From: CALMKX01 sp036274895
GTDB taxonomy: Bacteria; Acidobacteriota; Thermoanaerobaculia; Multivoradales; SZUA-115
Direction of reading: 5' to 3'
Assembly (NCBI GenBank): GCA_036274895.1
Contig: DASUEU010000008.1
Location: 62,001 to 126,000, forward strand
Length of the DNA: 64,000 nt
A program made the translations under genes and the position numbers. The notes below the pieces were generated by a model. It saw only the letters and a list, made by a program, of their open reading frames with translations, searched no databases and was not told the origin of the DNA. How positions within the stretch are numbered: position 1 is the first letter of the stretch; each line of letters begins with the position of its first letter. Below, piece by piece: positions 33,165 to 41,919 of the stretch.

Positions 33165-35237
33165 TCAGACCAGGCCGAGGGCGACCAGGGCCAGGTCGAT
33201 CAGCTTGATGCCGAGGAAGGGTACGAGCAAACCGCCGAGGCCGTACAGCAGCAGGTTGTTGCGCAGCAGGCGGGCGGCGGGCAGACGGCGGTAGGAGACC
33301 CCCGTGAGCGCCAGGGGGATCAGCACCACGATGATCAGGGCGTTGAAGATCACCGCCGAGAGGATGGCGCTGCCCGGGGTGGCGAGATGCATCAAATCGA
33401 GGGCCTCGAGGGCCGGGTAGGTGGCGGCGAAGGCCGCCGGGATGATCGCGAAGTACTTGGCCACGTCGTTGGCGATGCTGAAGGTGGTCAAGGCGCCGCG
33501 GGTCATGAGCAGCCGTTTGCCGATCTCCACCGTCTCGATCAGCTTGGTGGGGTTGGAGTCGAGGTCCACCATGTTGCTCGCCTCTTTGGCCGCCTGGGTG
33601 CCGGTGTTCATGGCCACCGCCACGTCCGCCTGGGCCAGGGCCGGGGCGTCGTTGGTGCCGTCGCCGGTCATCGCCACCAGCCGGCCCTCGGCCTGCAGCT
33701 GGCGGATCAGGCGCAGCTTGGTCTCGGGGGTGGCCTCGGCCAGGAAGTCGTCCAGCCCGGCCTCGGCGGCGATGGCGGCGGCGGTCAGCGGGTTGTCGCC
33801 GGTGATCATGATGGTCTTGATGCCCATCTGGCGCAGCTCGCCGAAGCGCTCCCGGATGCCGCCCTTGACGATGTCCTTCAAGTGCAGCACCCCGAGCACC
33901 CGCGCGCCGTCCGCCACCACCAGGGGAGTGCCCCCGGAGCGGGCAATGCTCTCGACCTTGGTCCGCACACCGGCCGGCACGCTGCCCCCCTGTTGCTCGA
34001 CGAAGGTGGCCACGGCGTCGGCAGCCCCCTTCCTCAGCCGGCGGCCCGGGAGGTCCACGCCGCTCATGCGGGTATGGGCGGTGAACGGCACGAAGCGGCC
34101 GGCCAGGGATTCCAGGTCGCGCTGGCGCAGGCCATAACGCTCCTTGGCTAGCACCACGATGCTGCGGCCCTCGGGGGTCTCGTCGGCGAGCGAGGCGAGC
34201 TGGGCGGCGTCCGCCAGCTCGGCCTCGCCCACGCCGTCGGCGGGCAGGAAGGCCGTGGCCTGGCGGTTGCCCAGGGTGATGGTGCCAGTCTTGTCGAGCA
34301 GCAGCACGTCGACGTCGCCGGCGGCCTCGACGGCCCGTCCCGAGGTGGCGATGACGTTGGCCTGGATCATCCGGTCCATGCCGGCGATGCCGATGGCCGA
34401 GAGCAAGCCGCCGATGGTGGTGGGAATGAGACACACCAGCAGGGCGATCAGCACGGTCAGCGGGATCGGCGCTCCCTGGCCGCTCGAAGCGACGCCGTAG
34501 ATCGAGAAGGGCAGCAGGGTGGCCGTCGCGAGCAGGAAGATCAGGGTCAGGGCGGCGAGCAGGATGGCCAGGGCGATCTCGTTGGGGGTCTTCTGGCGTT
34601 TGGCCCCTTCGACCAGGGCGATCATGCGGTCGAGGAAGGTCTCCCCGGGGTTGGAGGTGACGCGGACCATCAGCCAGTCGGAGAGCACCTTGGTGCCGCC
34701 GGTCACCGAGCTCTTGTCGCCGCCGCTCTCGCGCAGCACCGGCGCGCTCTCGCCGGTCACCGCGCTCTCGTCCACGGTGGCAGCCCCTTGCAGGATCTCG
34801 CCGTCGGCGGGGATCAGCTCGCCGGCCTTGACCAGCACCAGGTCGTCCTTCACCAGGTCGGTCGAGGCCACCGGGGTCAAGGGGCCGTCAGGATCCGGGC
34901 CGTGGAGGCGGCGGGCGTAGGTGGCACGGCGGGTCTCGCGCAGGGCCGCGGCCTGGGCCTTGCCCCGGCCCTCGGCCATGGCCTCGGCGAAGTTGGCGAA
35001 GAGCAGGGTGAACCACAGCCAGAGGGCGATGCCGAGAATGAAGCCGGGCGAGCCCTCGCCCTCACCGAAGAGGGCCTGGAAGAAGAGCAGGGTGGTGGCC
35101 ACGCTGCCGACGAGGACCACGAACATCACCGGGTTCCTCACCTGGTGGCGGGGGCTGAGCTTGGCGAACGCCGCCCAGATGGCCGGGCGGACCAGCGCGG
35201 GATCGAAGAGAGAACGCTTGCGGTGGGAGTGGGTCAT
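33165..35237 (-). CDS. kdpB: Potassium-transporting P-type ATPase subunit B
   Basis: A 690-residue P-type ATPase. The phosphorylation motif LLLDKTGTITLGN contains the catalytic Asp; TGES (as VTGESAP) and the GDGTNDAPAL hinge are intact, and membrane helices 1-2 and 3-4 flank the actuator domain as in KdpB. It hydrolyses ATP to drive K+ uptake through KdpA. Located between kdpA (6-base gap) and kdpC. Length matches E. coli KdpB (682). Confidence 0.98.
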   Translation of the reverse strand: MTHSHRKRSLFDPALVRPAIWAAFAKLSPRHQVRNPVMFVVLVGSVATTLLFFQALFGEGEGSPGFILGIALWLWFTLLFANFAEAMAEGRGKAQAAALRETRRATYARRLHGPDPDGPLTPVASTDLVKDDLVLVKAGELIPADGEILQGAATVDESAVTGESAPVLRESGGDKSSVTGGTKVLSDWLMVRVTSNPGETFLDRMIALVEGAKRQKTPNEIALAILLAALTLIFLLATATLLPFSIYGVASSGQGAPIPLTVLIALLVCLIPTTIGGLLSAIGIAGMDRMIQANVIATSGRAVEAAGDVDVLLLDKTGTITLGNRQATAFLPADGVGEAELADAAQLASLADETPEGRSIVVLAKERYGLRQRDLESLAGRFVPFTAHTRMSGVDLPGRRLRKGAADAVATFVEQQGGSVPAGVRTKVESIARSGGTPLVVADGARVLGVLHLKDIVKGGIRERFGELRQMGIKTIMITGDNPLTAAAIAAEAGLDDFLAEATPETKLRLIRQLQAEGRLVAMTGDGTNDAPALAQADVAVAMNTGTQAAKEASNMVDLDSNPTKLIETVEIGKRLLMTRGALTTFSIANDVAKYFAIIPAAFAATYPALEALDLMHLATPGSAILSAVIFNALIIVVLIPLALTGVSYRRLPAARLLRNNLLLYGLGGLLVPFLGIKLIDLALVALGLV

Positions 35238-35243
35238 GGCGGT

Positions 35244-36989
35244 TCAGCTCCGGGCGAGCATCTGCAGGTGCTCGACGATGGGTCCCAGGGCGAGGGCGGG
35301 CAGGAAGGTGAGGGCGCCGACGATCAGCACCACCGCCACCAGCAGGACCACGAAGAGGGGGCCGTGGGTGGGCAGGGTACCGGGGCCCACCGGCACCGAC
35401 TTCTTGGCCGCCAGCGAGCCGGCGATGGCGAGAGCCGGCACGATCACCCAATAACGGGCGAAGAGCATCGCGAGACCGAGGGTGAAGTTGTAGAAGGGGG
35501 TGTTGGCGGCGAGACCCGCGAAGGCGCTGCCGTTGTTGTTGCCGGCCGAGGAGAAGGCGTAAAGGATCTCCGAGAAGCCGTGCGGCCCAGTGTTGTTCGG
35601 GCCAGAACCGGCCAGGCCGGCCAAGCCCGGGGCGGTGACCGAGGCCACGGCGGTACCGAGCAGCACGGCGAAGCAGGGCACCAGGATGCCCACCGAGGCC
35701 ATCTTCATCTCCCGGGCCTCGACCTTCTTGCCCAGGTACTCCGGCGTGCGGCCGATCATCAAACCGGCGGTGAACACCGCCACCAGCACGAACAGCAGCA
35801 TGCCGTAGAGGCCGGAGCCGACGCCGCCGAAGATCACCTCCCCGAGCTGCATCAGGAGCATCGGCACCAGGCCGCCCAGGGGAGTGAAGGAGTCGTGCAT
35901 GGAGTTCACCGAGCCGTTCGAGGCGGCGGTGGTGGCCGTGGCCCAGAGGGCGGAGTTCGCGACCCCGAAGCGCAGTTCCTTGCCTTCGAGGTTGCCCCCG
36001 GGGCCGAGGCCCAGCCGGGTGAAGGCCGGGTTCCCGGCCCCCTCGGCCGCCACACCGGCGAAGAGCAGAGGCACCAGCACCAGGGCCATGGCCGCCAGCA
36101 GGGCCCAGCCCTGGCGGCGGTCCCGGACCATGCGGCCGAAGGCCAGGCAGCAGGCCGCGGGCAGGAGCAGGATGGCCAGCACTTCGAGCAGGTTCGAAAG
36201 CGGCGTCGGGTTCTCGAAGGGATGGGCCGAGTTGACGTTGTAGAAGCCGCCGCCGTTGGTGCCCAGCTGCTTGATCGCCACCTGCGAAGCCACCGGACCG
36301 AGGGCCAGGCTCTGCTCGCGCACCTCTGAGCCGGAGGCGTCCCGGAGCGGCTGGACCAGCTCCACCTGCCGCGACGCCTCGAAGGTCTGCGGCACGCCCT
36401 GCCCCACCAGAGCCAAGGCCAGGATCAGGGAGAGGGGCAGCAGCACGTAGAGCACGGAGCGGGTGAGGTCCACCCAGAAGCTGCCCACGGCCGCCGCCTC
36501 CCGCCGGGCGAGGCCGCGGGCGAGAGCGGCGAGCACGGCCATGCCAGTGGCAGCGGAGAGGAAGTTCTGCACGGTGAGGCCGGCCGTCTGGGCCAGCCAG
36601 CCCAGGGTCGTCTCTCCGGAGTAGCTCTGCCAGTTGGTGTTGGTGACGAAGCTCACCGCGGTGTTGAAGGCCAGGTGGGGCGAAGCCCCGGCGAAGCCCT
36701 CGGGGTTGCCGGGCAGCACGACCTGGAGCCGCAGCAGCAGGTAGAGCAGGAGGAAGCCGGCGGCGTTGGCGGCGAGCAGGCAGAGGGCGTAGGTCTTCCA
36801 GCCCATCTCCTGCTCGGGGCGCACGCCGGCGAGGCGGTAGAACGAGCGCTCCACCGGCCCCAGCACCCGGCCCAGCACGGGCAGGCGCTCACCGCCGTAG
36901 ACCAAGGCGAGCCAGGCCCCCAGGGGCGGTGCCAGCAGGGCCAGGAGCGCCAGGTAGAGGACGATCTGCAAGAGGTCGGGGGTGGTCAT
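35244..36989 (-). CDS. kdpA: Potassium-transporting ATPase subunit A
   Basis: A 581-residue channel-like subunit with about ten membrane helices. Selectivity-filter loops are visible as TNTNWQSYSGE, QLGTNGGGFYNVNSAHPFENPT, and SAGNNNGSAFAGL. It binds and selects K+ for the KdpB pump. Its ATG overlaps the kdpF stop (ATGA), consistent with a tightly coupled operon. Length matches E. coli KdpA (557) with a short insert. Confidence 0.98.
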   Translation of the reverse strand: MTTPDLLQIVLYLALLALLAPPLGAWLALVYGGERLPVLGRVLGPVERSFYRLAGVRPEQEMGWKTYALCLLAANAAGFLLLYLLLRLQVVLPGNPEGFAGASPHLAFNTAVSFVTNTNWQSYSGETTLGWLAQTAGLTVQNFLSAATGMAVLAALARGLARREAAAVGSFWVDLTRSVLYVLLPLSLILALALVGQGVPQTFEASRQVELVQPLRDASGSEVREQSLALGPVASQVAIKQLGTNGGGFYNVNSAHPFENPTPLSNLLEVLAILLLPAACCLAFGRMVRDRRQGWALLAAMALVLVPLLFAGVAAEGAGNPAFTRLGLGPGGNLEGKELRFGVANSALWATATTAASNGSVNSMHDSFTPLGGLVPMLLMQLGEVIFGGVGSGLYGMLLFVLVAVFTAGLMIGRTPEYLGKKVEAREMKMASVGILVPCFAVLLGTAVASVTAPGLAGLAGSGPNNTGPHGFSEILYAFSSAGNNNGSAFAGLAANTPFYNFTLGLAMLFARYWVIVPALAIAGSLAAKKSVPVGPGTLPTHGPLFVVLLVAVVLIVGALTFLPALALGPIVEHLQMLARS

Positions 36990-37078
36990 GAGAAGCGCTC
37001 CGGGTCGAAGAGGGCGACCACCAGGTACACGGCGAGCACGAGGGCGACGAGCCCGGCGGCGAGGTAGAGGAGGTTCAT
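36986..37078 (-). CDS. kdpF: KdpF small subunit
   Basis: A 30-residue single-helix protein MNLLYLAAGLVALVLAVYLV... ending in ALFDPERFS, the classic KdpF form (one helix, then a YLVVALFxPE tail). It stabilises KdpFABC in the membrane. The stop overlaps the kdpA ATG (ATGA). The gene is easy to miss because of its size. Confidence 0.93.
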   Translation of the reverse strand: MNLLYLAAGLVALVLAVYLVVALFDPERFS

Positions 37079-37179
37079 CGCGAGCCTCCCTCCGGCCCGG
37101 CGAGGGCGCGGACGAGGCCCGCGGTCAAGGCGAAGAAGGCGAGGGCGAGGGCCAAAGCGGCGAGGTCCATCATGGTCAT
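37075..37179 (-). CDS. Small membrane protein at the head of the kdp operon
   Basis: A 34-residue protein starting MTMMDLAALALALAFFALTAGL and ending in GPEGGSR, a single hydrophobic helix. The start has a GGAG ribosome binding site 6 bases upstream, and the stop overlaps the kdpF ATG (ATGA), the same coupling seen along the operon. It is not KdpF itself, which follows, so it looks like an extra small subunit. No named family is recognised. Confidence 0.7.
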   Translation of the reverse strand: MTMMDLAALALALAFFALTAGLVRALAGPEGGSR

Positions 37180-37293
37180 GTTCTCCACGAGGGAGCCTCG
37201 CGCAGCCCGGCTCAAGGGGGCGGGAGGGAGAGCGGAAGAATGTCGAAAGATCTCCGGATCGGTAGTGACACCTGAACTGGTGATCAGGACTAA

Positions 37294-38889
37294 TCAACTC
37301 TCGTTCAGAATGCCCTGCTGCGCACAGAAATCCCACTCCAACTGCTCGAGTTCTATTCTCCTAAGTATCAGGAACTCACCAGGATCACCATTGCGGAGGC
37401 TCAAAAGAGCTTCGTCGGATACTAAGTGGTGTGCAAGGGAGGGTGCGGCGCTGCTCTGCCTCGTGTCCAGGAGTCCCCTGACCTCGCTCAACTCCTCCGG
37501 TCTTGCCAAAATACGGTTCGCCGGCGAGTTGATGTCGGCCCGTGGGAATCGGTGCCTGACGAGCAGGCTCTGCATCGCCTCGTGACCGCGCTCCGCCAGT
37601 AAGCGCTCAGCCTCGTCGGTCTCTAGCTCGACCCTCTGAAGCCGCGCAAGTTGGAGCGCAAGAAGCTTGCAGCGTGCAAGTCGAAAGTCGAAACGCTCAG
37701 GCAGCGGCTCCAGTCCTGAGATAGTGTTCTCGTCTACCGGCGAGGAATCGCCGTTCACAATGCCACGTACCATGTCTAGCGCCCCCCGGAGTCGCGAAGA
37801 GTTCGAGCTGATGGCGAAGTATTCGTAGCAGACCCACCAGAACCATCGCTTCAAGCTCGCTTTCAGCTCCGGCGATGGGCTCGACTCGAGCCGGAACGCC
37901 TCGGCGAGCAAGACGGGAATGTAGCTGTACGGCAGCAGCCTGGGTGAGCCGAGATGGCATTCCTCCCGCAGAAAGGTGGCCGCTCCTGCTACATGCTGTG
38001 CAGCCTCCTCTAGCACCTCAGGCCGCGAACGGATCCGCTTGGCGATCTCGTCCGCGTCGCCCTCCAGCAGATCGAGACCGAGTGTTACCTTGCAGCTGCT
38101 AAGGAGCAGGCGGTCGTCCAACCCTCCCCATCCAAGTGGAGCAAGAACCTCCTCCCGGATAGCTGGGAGACGCTCCGTGAGATCAAAGTCAGCCTGCCAG
38201 GTCAACGCCGCGACCATGTGGACGTGATTCATCGACGTGCCTTCGCTGTTAATCCTCTGGAAGGTTCGTGTGGCAACGTCAATGTCGTCCGTCACAATAG
38301 GAATCACCGCAATTTTGTACTCCTGTATAGCCGTCGCCAGGTCGTCGCAACGGCGGATCAACTCCTCCTCATCCTCCAGCTCGGCTAGCGAGCGCTGGAA
38401 CCGGAGCAGTGCGCGGCTATCAAGGACGCTCGAGAGAGGAAGAAGTCGCTGCCGGTCGGCCCCCTCTTTCCGTGGGTCGAACGTGAAGTCGCGCCTGTCG
38501 AGGTCGTAGAAGACCTCCCAGCGGTTACCATCATCGCTTACTGCATAGCTACCGGACCGAGCCTGGAGTGCACCGAAGAGAGTAGACAAGCGCTGATGTC
38601 CATCCAACAGATACGATACGAACTCGGCCGCGGATCCTTGCTGCCGCTCCAGCCGATGAGGGCCGAGCGTCTCAAAGACCCGGATATTCCTGAGGCTCGT
38701 TCGCCAGACCAGGATGCTACCGATCGGTGTGCCCTCGCTAACGCTCCGGAAGAGTTCGAGGCGTTGCTCATCGGTCCAGACGATCGGTCGCTGAAAACGG
38801 GGCACCTGGATGAAACCCTGGGCGATCTCCCTGATGAGCTGGGAGAGCCGCTGAATCTGAGGTTCTGCGACGTAGGATGGACTGGCCAT
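37294..38889 (-). CDS. DUF262-domain protein (GmrSD/ParB-nuclease-like)
   Basis: A 531-residue protein. The N-terminal DUF262 domain shows QVPRFQRPIVWTDEQRLELF (residues 28-47) and FVSYLLDGHQRLSTLFGAL (about 90-108), the DGQQR-type motif of ParB/GmrS-like NTP-dependent nucleases. The C-terminus (HRFPRADINSPANRI, then EFLILRRIELEQL) resembles a degenerate DUF1524 HNH region, lacking clear HNH residues. Family members act in type IV restriction and other anti-phage systems. GC content (about 53% in sampled lines) is far below the flanking kdp genes (about 75%), a sign of recent transfer. It follows the TOPRIM-like gene by 27 bases. Confidence 0.85.
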   Translation of the reverse strand: MASPSYVAEPQIQRLSQLIREIAQGFIQVPRFQRPIVWTDEQRLELFRSVSEGTPIGSILVWRTSLRNIRVFETLGPHRLERQQGSAAEFVSYLLDGHQRLSTLFGALQARSGSYAVSDDGNRWEVFYDLDRRDFTFDPRKEGADRQRLLPLSSVLDSRALLRFQRSLAELEDEEELIRRCDDLATAIQEYKIAVIPIVTDDIDVATRTFQRINSEGTSMNHVHMVAALTWQADFDLTERLPAIREEVLAPLGWGGLDDRLLLSSCKVTLGLDLLEGDADEIAKRIRSRPEVLEEAAQHVAGAATFLREECHLGSPRLLPYSYIPVLLAEAFRLESSPSPELKASLKRWFWWVCYEYFAISSNSSRLRGALDMVRGIVNGDSSPVDENTISGLEPLPERFDFRLARCKLLALQLARLQRVELETDEAERLLAERGHEAMQSLLVRHRFPRADINSPANRILARPEELSEVRGLLDTRQSSAAPSLAHHLVSDEALLSLRNGDPGEFLILRRIELEQLEWDFCAQQGILNES

Positions 38890-38916
38890 TGCTTCGATAC
38901 CTCATGAATAAAATTC

Positions 38917-39900
38917 CTAGATCTCCGCCAGCAGCGCTTCGAACAGCTGCATCATTTCCGGGCCCTGTCCATCGGCCGCCAGTAGATAGTCCTGCACGAG
39001 AGCAGCTTCCTCGAACAGGTCTCCGATCGACTCACCGAATCCGTGTCGAAGCGCGTCGCGCTTGCCGCCATCGAGGATCGCGAAGAGCTGCTCACCGGCT
39101 TCCCGATCAGGGTGGTTCTGATCACCATCGAGACCACGCTTCATGTTGTAGTGATGGCGCTGGTCTTGGAGGAGCTGGCCGAAGGCCCTGGCCGTTCGCA
39201 GACTGCGCTCCCTCCGGGGCCTGCCCATCCTCGTGGCGTGCTGTTCCAGGCACGCTGGCGGCAAGTAGTTCTCCGACGCACGACGAGTGAGCCGATGGAA
39301 GGGTACGCCCCTTTCCGCGCAGATCCGGGCGAGCCGCTCGTTGGCGGCGCCTGAGCGGCCCGGGCACACGGCGTCGCTGTCGAAGATCACGAAGCTGCGC
39401 CTTCCCCACTCGGGCTGCCGGCTCCTCACCAGAACTTGCTCCAGCATCTCGGACAGTCCGCCACCGTGAACGAACTGAAATCCTGTGCCCTCGAGCCGGT
39501 CGAGCGTTGCCCGGAAAGCGAAGCCGACCGTTCGCAGAAACGAGCGATCCCTTCGATTGTTCTCCACCAGGACTTGCAGTGGCGTTTCGAGAAAGCCGAT
39601 AGCCAGGCTCAGAGGTAGCCTCACTGGGCGTTCCCAACTGGCCGATGGGGCAGGCAGGACTCTCACACCTTCAGGCTTGGGGCGGCGCGCGAGCTCGTCG
39701 TAGCTCAACTCGAGAGCGAATCGGCACTCGTCCGCGGTCCTCACGTCCAGCCCCTCCAACCAGGTCTGCAACCCGAGCGAGTCGGGTGGATCGACCTCCA
39801 GCGTGTGCGAGCGGCTGAGCGGCAACCGGAAGAGGCTCAACAGATCGAGACGGCTGGGCTCTCCGGGGCCGAAGATCCCTTCCTCCAGCACCACTCTCAT
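38917..39900 (-). CDS. TOPRIM-like (DUF4435-type) nuclease candidate
   Basis: A 327-residue protein. Residues 110-215 carry the TOPRIM pattern: LVENNRRDRSFL with Glu113, then SFVIFDSDAVCPG with Asp174 and Asp176, and RASENYLPP with Glu210. These match the E...DxD layout of TOPRIM nucleases paired with ABC/AAA ATPases in PARIS-like and OLD-like defence systems. The N-terminal 100 residues match nothing I know. The ATG overlaps the AAA gene stop (ATGA). It is probably a nuclease released or held by the ATPase; this is inferred from motifs and context. Confidence 0.7.
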   Translation of the reverse strand: MRVVLEEGIFGPGEPSRLDLLSLFRLPLSRSHTLEVDPPDSLGLQTWLEGLDVRTADECRFALELSYDELARRPKPEGVRVLPAPSASWERPVRLPLSLAIGFLETPLQVLVENNRRDRSFLRTVGFAFRATLDRLEGTGFQFVHGGGLSEMLEQVLVRSRQPEWGRRSFVIFDSDAVCPGRSGAANERLARICAERGVPFHRLTRRASENYLPPACLEQHATRMGRPRRERSLRTARAFGQLLQDQRHHYNMKRGLDGDQNHPDREAGEQLFAILDGGKRDALRHGFGESIGDLFEEAALVQDYLLAADGQGPEMMQLFEALLAEI

Positions 39901-41174
39901 ACTGCGCCAAGGCGTCTCCGCGAGAGAACGAGCCTCCTGCTCTGCTCGAGCCTCTCGCCAAAGACCTCGGGGGGCCAGCCGACCGGATGGGCAGCCTTGT
40001 CCAGAGGCAGCAGCTCGGCTCGGCTGCGGCCGTCCGAGAGGCGCCGGATCCAGTAGACCGCGACGGCCTCCGGCGGCAACCGACCTTCCATCACAGCTAG
40101 TTGGAGGCTCAGGAGGAGGCTCTGCGAATGGGTTTCAACCACCAGTGCGAGATCCTTCTGCTCGGCAGCGACCTCGCACAGGTAGTCGCCCAAGGCCCAC
40201 TGGGCTGCTGGATGGAGGTGCAGCTCAGGCTGCTCGAGAGCCAGCAGCCGGCGGCGAGAGAGGCCTAGTCGAGCCCGTTCGATAGCTACCAGGATCGGTA
40301 GGACTTGCGTAATGCCCTCCCCGGTGTCGAGAAGATTGATGCGGAGCTTTGGCTCAGCGCGAGGGCTCAACATCACAGCGAACCGATCGAGACGTGGCTC
40401 AATGTCAAGCCGTAGGTCGAGGTTCTGCTCGAGCCAAGCCGAAACGGCCGGAAGGAGTTTGCGCTCTCGAAGGTGGTCGGCGACCAAGAGCTCCACGGTC
40501 CCTAGGCCCTCCGGCGTGATGAGACTCGGCTCCTCTCCCCAGAACGCCACTTCTCGATCAGGGAGTGACCGCACCGAACCGAGCCACTGCACAGAGGTGC
40601 CAAAGTCACAGAGACAATCCCCTACCTGGTCGAGACGCTCGCCCCAGGCCGAGGATGGTGGGCTTTGCTCCAACTTTGGTATCAGACCATGAAAGCGGAT
40701 CCGGCCGGCGCCAGTCTGCTCACCCTGCTCCAGCCGGTACGGAAGGCTCTTCGAGGTGCGCTCGAATTCCTCAACCAGCTCACCCTTGAGGTCGGGCGAT
40801 GGTCCACCGACGACCTGAAACTCCTTGACCAAGTCACGGCGCAGGTCGGGAAAGGATCTGATGCTGGCTTCGAATTGCACGGTCGAGCCGTCAACGACCC
40901 AGGCGAGCGAGACATCGATCTCTGGCCGAGACGAGAGCGGGGGCCGAGTGTGGATCTCGGCAAAGGGAGCGCCTCGAACCGCTCTACTCGCCAGATCTAG
41001 AGGCCCGCTCGACTCCGGCGACACCGAGTCCGCGAGCCAGGGCAACAGACGTACAAGGGCACTCTTTCCGCTGTTGTTCTGCCCGAAGACCAACGTCAGT
41101 GGCCTGAGCTCCAGCTCAGCCCGATCGACGAAGGCTCGGTAGTTGGCGACTCCGACAGATCTCAGCAGGGACAC
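39897..41174 (-). CDS. AAA15/21-type (DUF3696-like) ATPase
   Basis: A 425-residue SMC/ABC-like ATPase with a GTG start. Walker A GQNNSGKSAL at residues 31-40, a coiled central region, the signature-like LLDTGEGITQVLPIL, Walker B LLALEQPELHLHPAAQ and the switch VVETHSQSLLL followed by a DUF3696-like C-terminus. Such ATPases act with TOPRIM proteins in defence systems such as PARIS, where the ATPase senses a phage trigger. It overlaps the TOPRIM-like gene. The first gene of the island begins 40 bases after the kdpE-like stop. Confidence 0.88.
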   Translation of the reverse strand: MSLLRSVGVANYRAFVDRAELELRPLTLVFGQNNSGKSALVRLLPWLADSVSPESSGPLDLASRAVRGAPFAEIHTRPPLSSRPEIDVSLAWVVDGSTVQFEASIRSFPDLRRDLVKEFQVVGGPSPDLKGELVEEFERTSKSLPYRLEQGEQTGAGRIRFHGLIPKLEQSPPSSAWGERLDQVGDCLCDFGTSVQWLGSVRSLPDREVAFWGEEPSLITPEGLGTVELLVADHLRERKLLPAVSAWLEQNLDLRLDIEPRLDRFAVMLSPRAEPKLRINLLDTGEGITQVLPILVAIERARLGLSRRRLLALEQPELHLHPAAQWALGDYLCEVAAEQKDLALVVETHSQSLLLSLQLAVMEGRLPPEAVAVYWIRRLSDGRSRAELLPLDKAAHPVGWPPEVFGERLEQSRRLVLSRRRLGAV

Positions 41175-41214
41175 TGAGAAATGCTAGCACGCCAAGCCCC
41201 AGGAGCAGCCTCCC

Positions 41215-41919
41215 CTACCCCTCCACCGGCTCCGCCAAAAACCGATACCCCACCCAGGGCTCGGTGCCGAGGTAGCGGGGGTGGGCGGGGTCCGGCTCGA
41301 GCTTCCTGCGCAGGGAGCCGACGTGGACGCGCACCGTGTCCGGGCTGGTGGCGGGGGCTCCCTTCCAGACAACGGCGATGATCTGGCGGTGGGTCACCGG
41401 CTTGCCGGCGCGGGAGGCCAGCAGCTCCAGGATCGCCAGCTCGGTGGGGGTGAGGTGCACCTCCCGCTCCCCCTCGAAGACGCGCCGCCGGCCGCGGTCG
41501 ATGGTCAGGCCGGGGAAGCGCAGCACCGCCTCGTCATCGCTGGCGAGGCCGCTCCTCCTCAGCTGGGCGCGCACCCGGGCGAGCAGCTCGCGCAGGGAGA
41601 AGGGCTTGGTCACGTAGTCGTCGGCGCCGAGGTCGAGGGCGCGCACCTTGTCCCCCTCCCCCTCGCGCACCGACAGCACCAGGATCGGCACGGCGGCGCG
41701 GCGGCGGACCTCGGCGATCAGGGCCAGGCCGTCCTTGACCGGCATGGCGAGGTCGGTCACCACCAGGTCCGGCTCGGCCTGCTCGAAGCGGGCGAGGCCC
41801 TCGGCACCGTCGGCGGCGGTGACCACCTCGTAGCCGGCCTGGGACAGCTCGCGTTCCAAGGCGGCGCGGATGGCCGGGTCATCGTCCACCAACAGGATGC
41901 GGGGTACGGCGTGGCTCAA
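41215..41919 (-). CDS. kdpE: KdpE-like OmpR-family response regulator
   Basis: A 234-residue regulator: receiver domain with LLVDDD, phosphoacceptor Asp in LVVTDLAMPVKDG, Thr/Ser in VLSVREG and Lys in DYVTKPF, then a winged-helix DNA-binding domain (about 135-230, ELAILELLASRAGKPVTHRQII, VRVHVGSLRRKLE, WVGYRF). The C-terminal HPRYLGTEPWVGYRF motif is typical of KdpE. The TTG start overlaps the kinase stop (TTGA). It is the likely activator of kdpFABC, but three unrelated genes separate it from that operon. Confidence 0.88.
   Translation of the reverse strand: MSHAVPRILLVDDDPAIRAALERELSQAGYEVVTAADGAEGLARFEQAEPDLVVTDLAMPVKDGLALIAEVRRRAAVPILVLSVREGEGDKVRALDLGADDYVTKPFSLRELLARVRAQLRRSGLASDDEAVLRFPGLTIDRGRRRVFEGEREVHLTPTELAILELLASRAGKPVTHRQIIAVVWKGAPATSPDTVRVHVGSLRRKLEPDPAHPRYLGTEPWVGYRFLAEPVEG

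Noticed and set aside
37180..37293. KdpE binding site or promoter upstream of the kdp operon
   Set aside because: No convincing -35/-10 pair or inverted repeat was found in the gap.
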